A DNA stretch of 6,436 bases, from positions 1 through 6,436 of the forward strand of contig JABMNB010000455.1 of the NCBI GenBank assembly GCA_013205335.1, in the 5' to 3' direction. The position numbers and the translations under genes are program-made. The first letter of the stretch is position 1. Each line of letters starts with the position of its first letter. This document shows, piece after piece, positions 5,821 through 6,436 of the stretch. The DNA comes from Rhodospirillales bacterium (GTDB lineage Bacteria > Pseudomonadota > Alphaproteobacteria > Reyranellales > Reyranellaceae). The notes under the pieces were generated by a model. It saw only the letters and a list, made by a program, of their open reading frames with translations. It ran no database searches and was not told where the DNA came from.

Positions 5821-6342
5821 GTGTCTTCTTCCGAAATACCCGACGACCCCCCCGAAGGTTTCAAGCTCGTCGACTTCGCCCGCGGCCGGCCCGAGCCCAC
5901 TTTCAACACCCATGTCGGCAACATGTATGCAAAGCGCGGCGAGAAGGGCACGCGCGACGAGTTCGTGCTGGCGATCCGCGAGCAACAGAACATGTGCAAC
6001 CCGGCGGGCGGACTGCACGGCGGCATGATGATGACGGTCGCCGACCTGGTCGGCACGATGGGCGGCGGCTATCTCGCCGGCCTGCGCAAGTTCCTGCCGA
6101 CCGTCAGCATGACGTTCGACTTCGTGGCGCCCGCGCGGGTCGGTGACTGGGTCGAAGGCCGCGCCGAGCTGATCCGCCAGACGCGCACCCTGCTGTTCAC
6201 CAACATCTACCTGACGGTGGGCGACCACAAGATCCTGCGCGCCTCCTCGATCGCCAAGATCTCGTCCGGCGACGGCACCGGCTACACGAAGACCGAGGCT
6301 GGAGTTCCGCCGTCGCCAGCCCACCAACCACCCTCACCCTGA
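5821..6342 (+). CDS. PaaI-family hot-dog thioesterase (second of tandem pair)
   Basis: A 173-residue hot-dog thioesterase beginning with GTG one base after the preceding stop; GGAG at 5812-5815 is a well-placed ribosome site and supports this start. The catalytic segment NPAGGLHGGMMMTVADLVG shows Asn60, His66-Gly67-Gly68 and Asp75, matching the PaaI pattern. The core strand reads SMTFDFVAPARVGDWVEG (96-113), parallel to the first thioesterase. The N-terminal 45 residues (FKLVDFARGRPEPTFNTHVG) are longer than in its neighbour. The fold should end near residue 150 (AKISSGDG). After it comes a Pro-rich tail of about 20 residues whose last codons and TGA stop lie inside the palindromic repeat, so the present C-terminus was probably set by repeat insertion. 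Its close packing with the sister gene suggests joint expression and possibly mixed oligomers. The acyl-CoA substrate cannot be told from sequence. Confidence 0.88.
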   Translation: MSSSEIPDDPPEGFKLVDFARGRPEPTFNTHVGNMYAKRGEKGTRDEFVLAIREQQNMCNPAGGLHGGMMMTVADLVGTMGGGYLAGLRKFLPTVSMTFDFVAPARVGDWVEGRAELIRQTRTLLFTNIYLTVGDHKILRASSIAKISSGDGTGYTKTEAGVPPSPAHQPPSP

Positions 6343-6436
6343 GGAGCCGCGCACGGCGCGGCGTCTCGAAGGGTGAGCTGCAAACGTGGTGCTCGTGCCC
6401 ATGCTTCGAGACGCGCTCCTGCGGCGCTCCTCAGCA
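6332..6436. repeat. Composite palindromic intergenic repeat, copy 2 (cut by window end)
   Basis: Same element and same orientation as the copy at 4511. Left unit: ACCCT (6336-6340) pairs with AGGGT (6370-6374), and GCCGCGC (6346-6352) with GCGCGGC (6356-6362) around ACG; this inner stem is one base pair longer than in copy 1, with the change made on both sides. Right unit: ATGCT (6401-6405) pairs with AGCA at 6433-6436, its last T lying beyond the window, and GCGC (6413-6416) pairs with GCGC (6424-6427). The spacer has GAGC (6375-6378) facing GCTC (6391-6394). It overlaps the end of the second thioesterase gene, providing its TGA at 6340-6342, and may form the 3' end of that mRNA. Confidence 0.85.

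Noticed and set aside
4511..6436. CRISPR-like array from the two repeat copies
   Set aside because: The copies are about 1.8 kb apart, palindromic over about 100 bases, enclose ordinary genes, and no cas genes are present.

Overview
The window is a GC-rich piece of bacterial chromosome, most likely from an alphaproteobacterium. Three things point there: dense GC-rich codon usage with frequent ATGA and TAATG junctions; protein families typical of soil Alphaproteobacteria; and an intergenic palindromic repeat (constant block CCTCACCCTGAGGAGC) of a kind I recall as common in Bradyrhizobium- and Reyranella-like genomes. The genus is not certain from this sequence alone.

Block 1 (1-2092, + strand) holds two consecutive SGNH/GDSL-type hydrolase genes. 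The first is cut by the window start, and its reading frame appears broken near base 32-43. The second starts at 581, overlapping the first gene's stop codon by one base, and has an N-terminal membrane anchor. Such pairs commonly accompany an MBOAT acyltransferase and O-acetylate extracellular polysaccharide. No MBOAT gene lies in the window, so this role is inferred. A perfect 8-bp hairpin at 2091-2109 separates this block from the convergent one.

Block 2 (2124-4437, - strand) is a tight transcription unit: a LysR-type regulator, a DUF488 protein and an alpha/beta hydrolase with an Asp nucleophile. Each gene junction is a 4-base ATGA overlap, so the three are probably translationally coupled.

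Block 3 (4642-6342, + strand) is divergent from the LysR gene: a TauE/SafE-like permease followed by two adjacent PaaI-type hot-dog thioesterases, with gaps of 8 and 1 bases. The regulator may control this operon from the short AT-rich region at about 4438-4501, as is usual for LysR proteins. A joint role in exporting an organic or sulfur-containing anion and hydrolysing acyl-CoA esters is conceivable but unproven.

Two copies of one composite palindromic repeat, in the same orientation, bracket Block 3: 4511-4614, and 6332 to the window end. Each copy has two hairpin units whose stems differ in sequence but stay complementary, while the internal blocks are constant. The second copy supplies the stop codon of the last thioesterase gene. 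This repeat is the most interesting structure in the window. I found no RNA gene, CRISPR array, insertion sequence, phage gene or clear novel multi-gene system.
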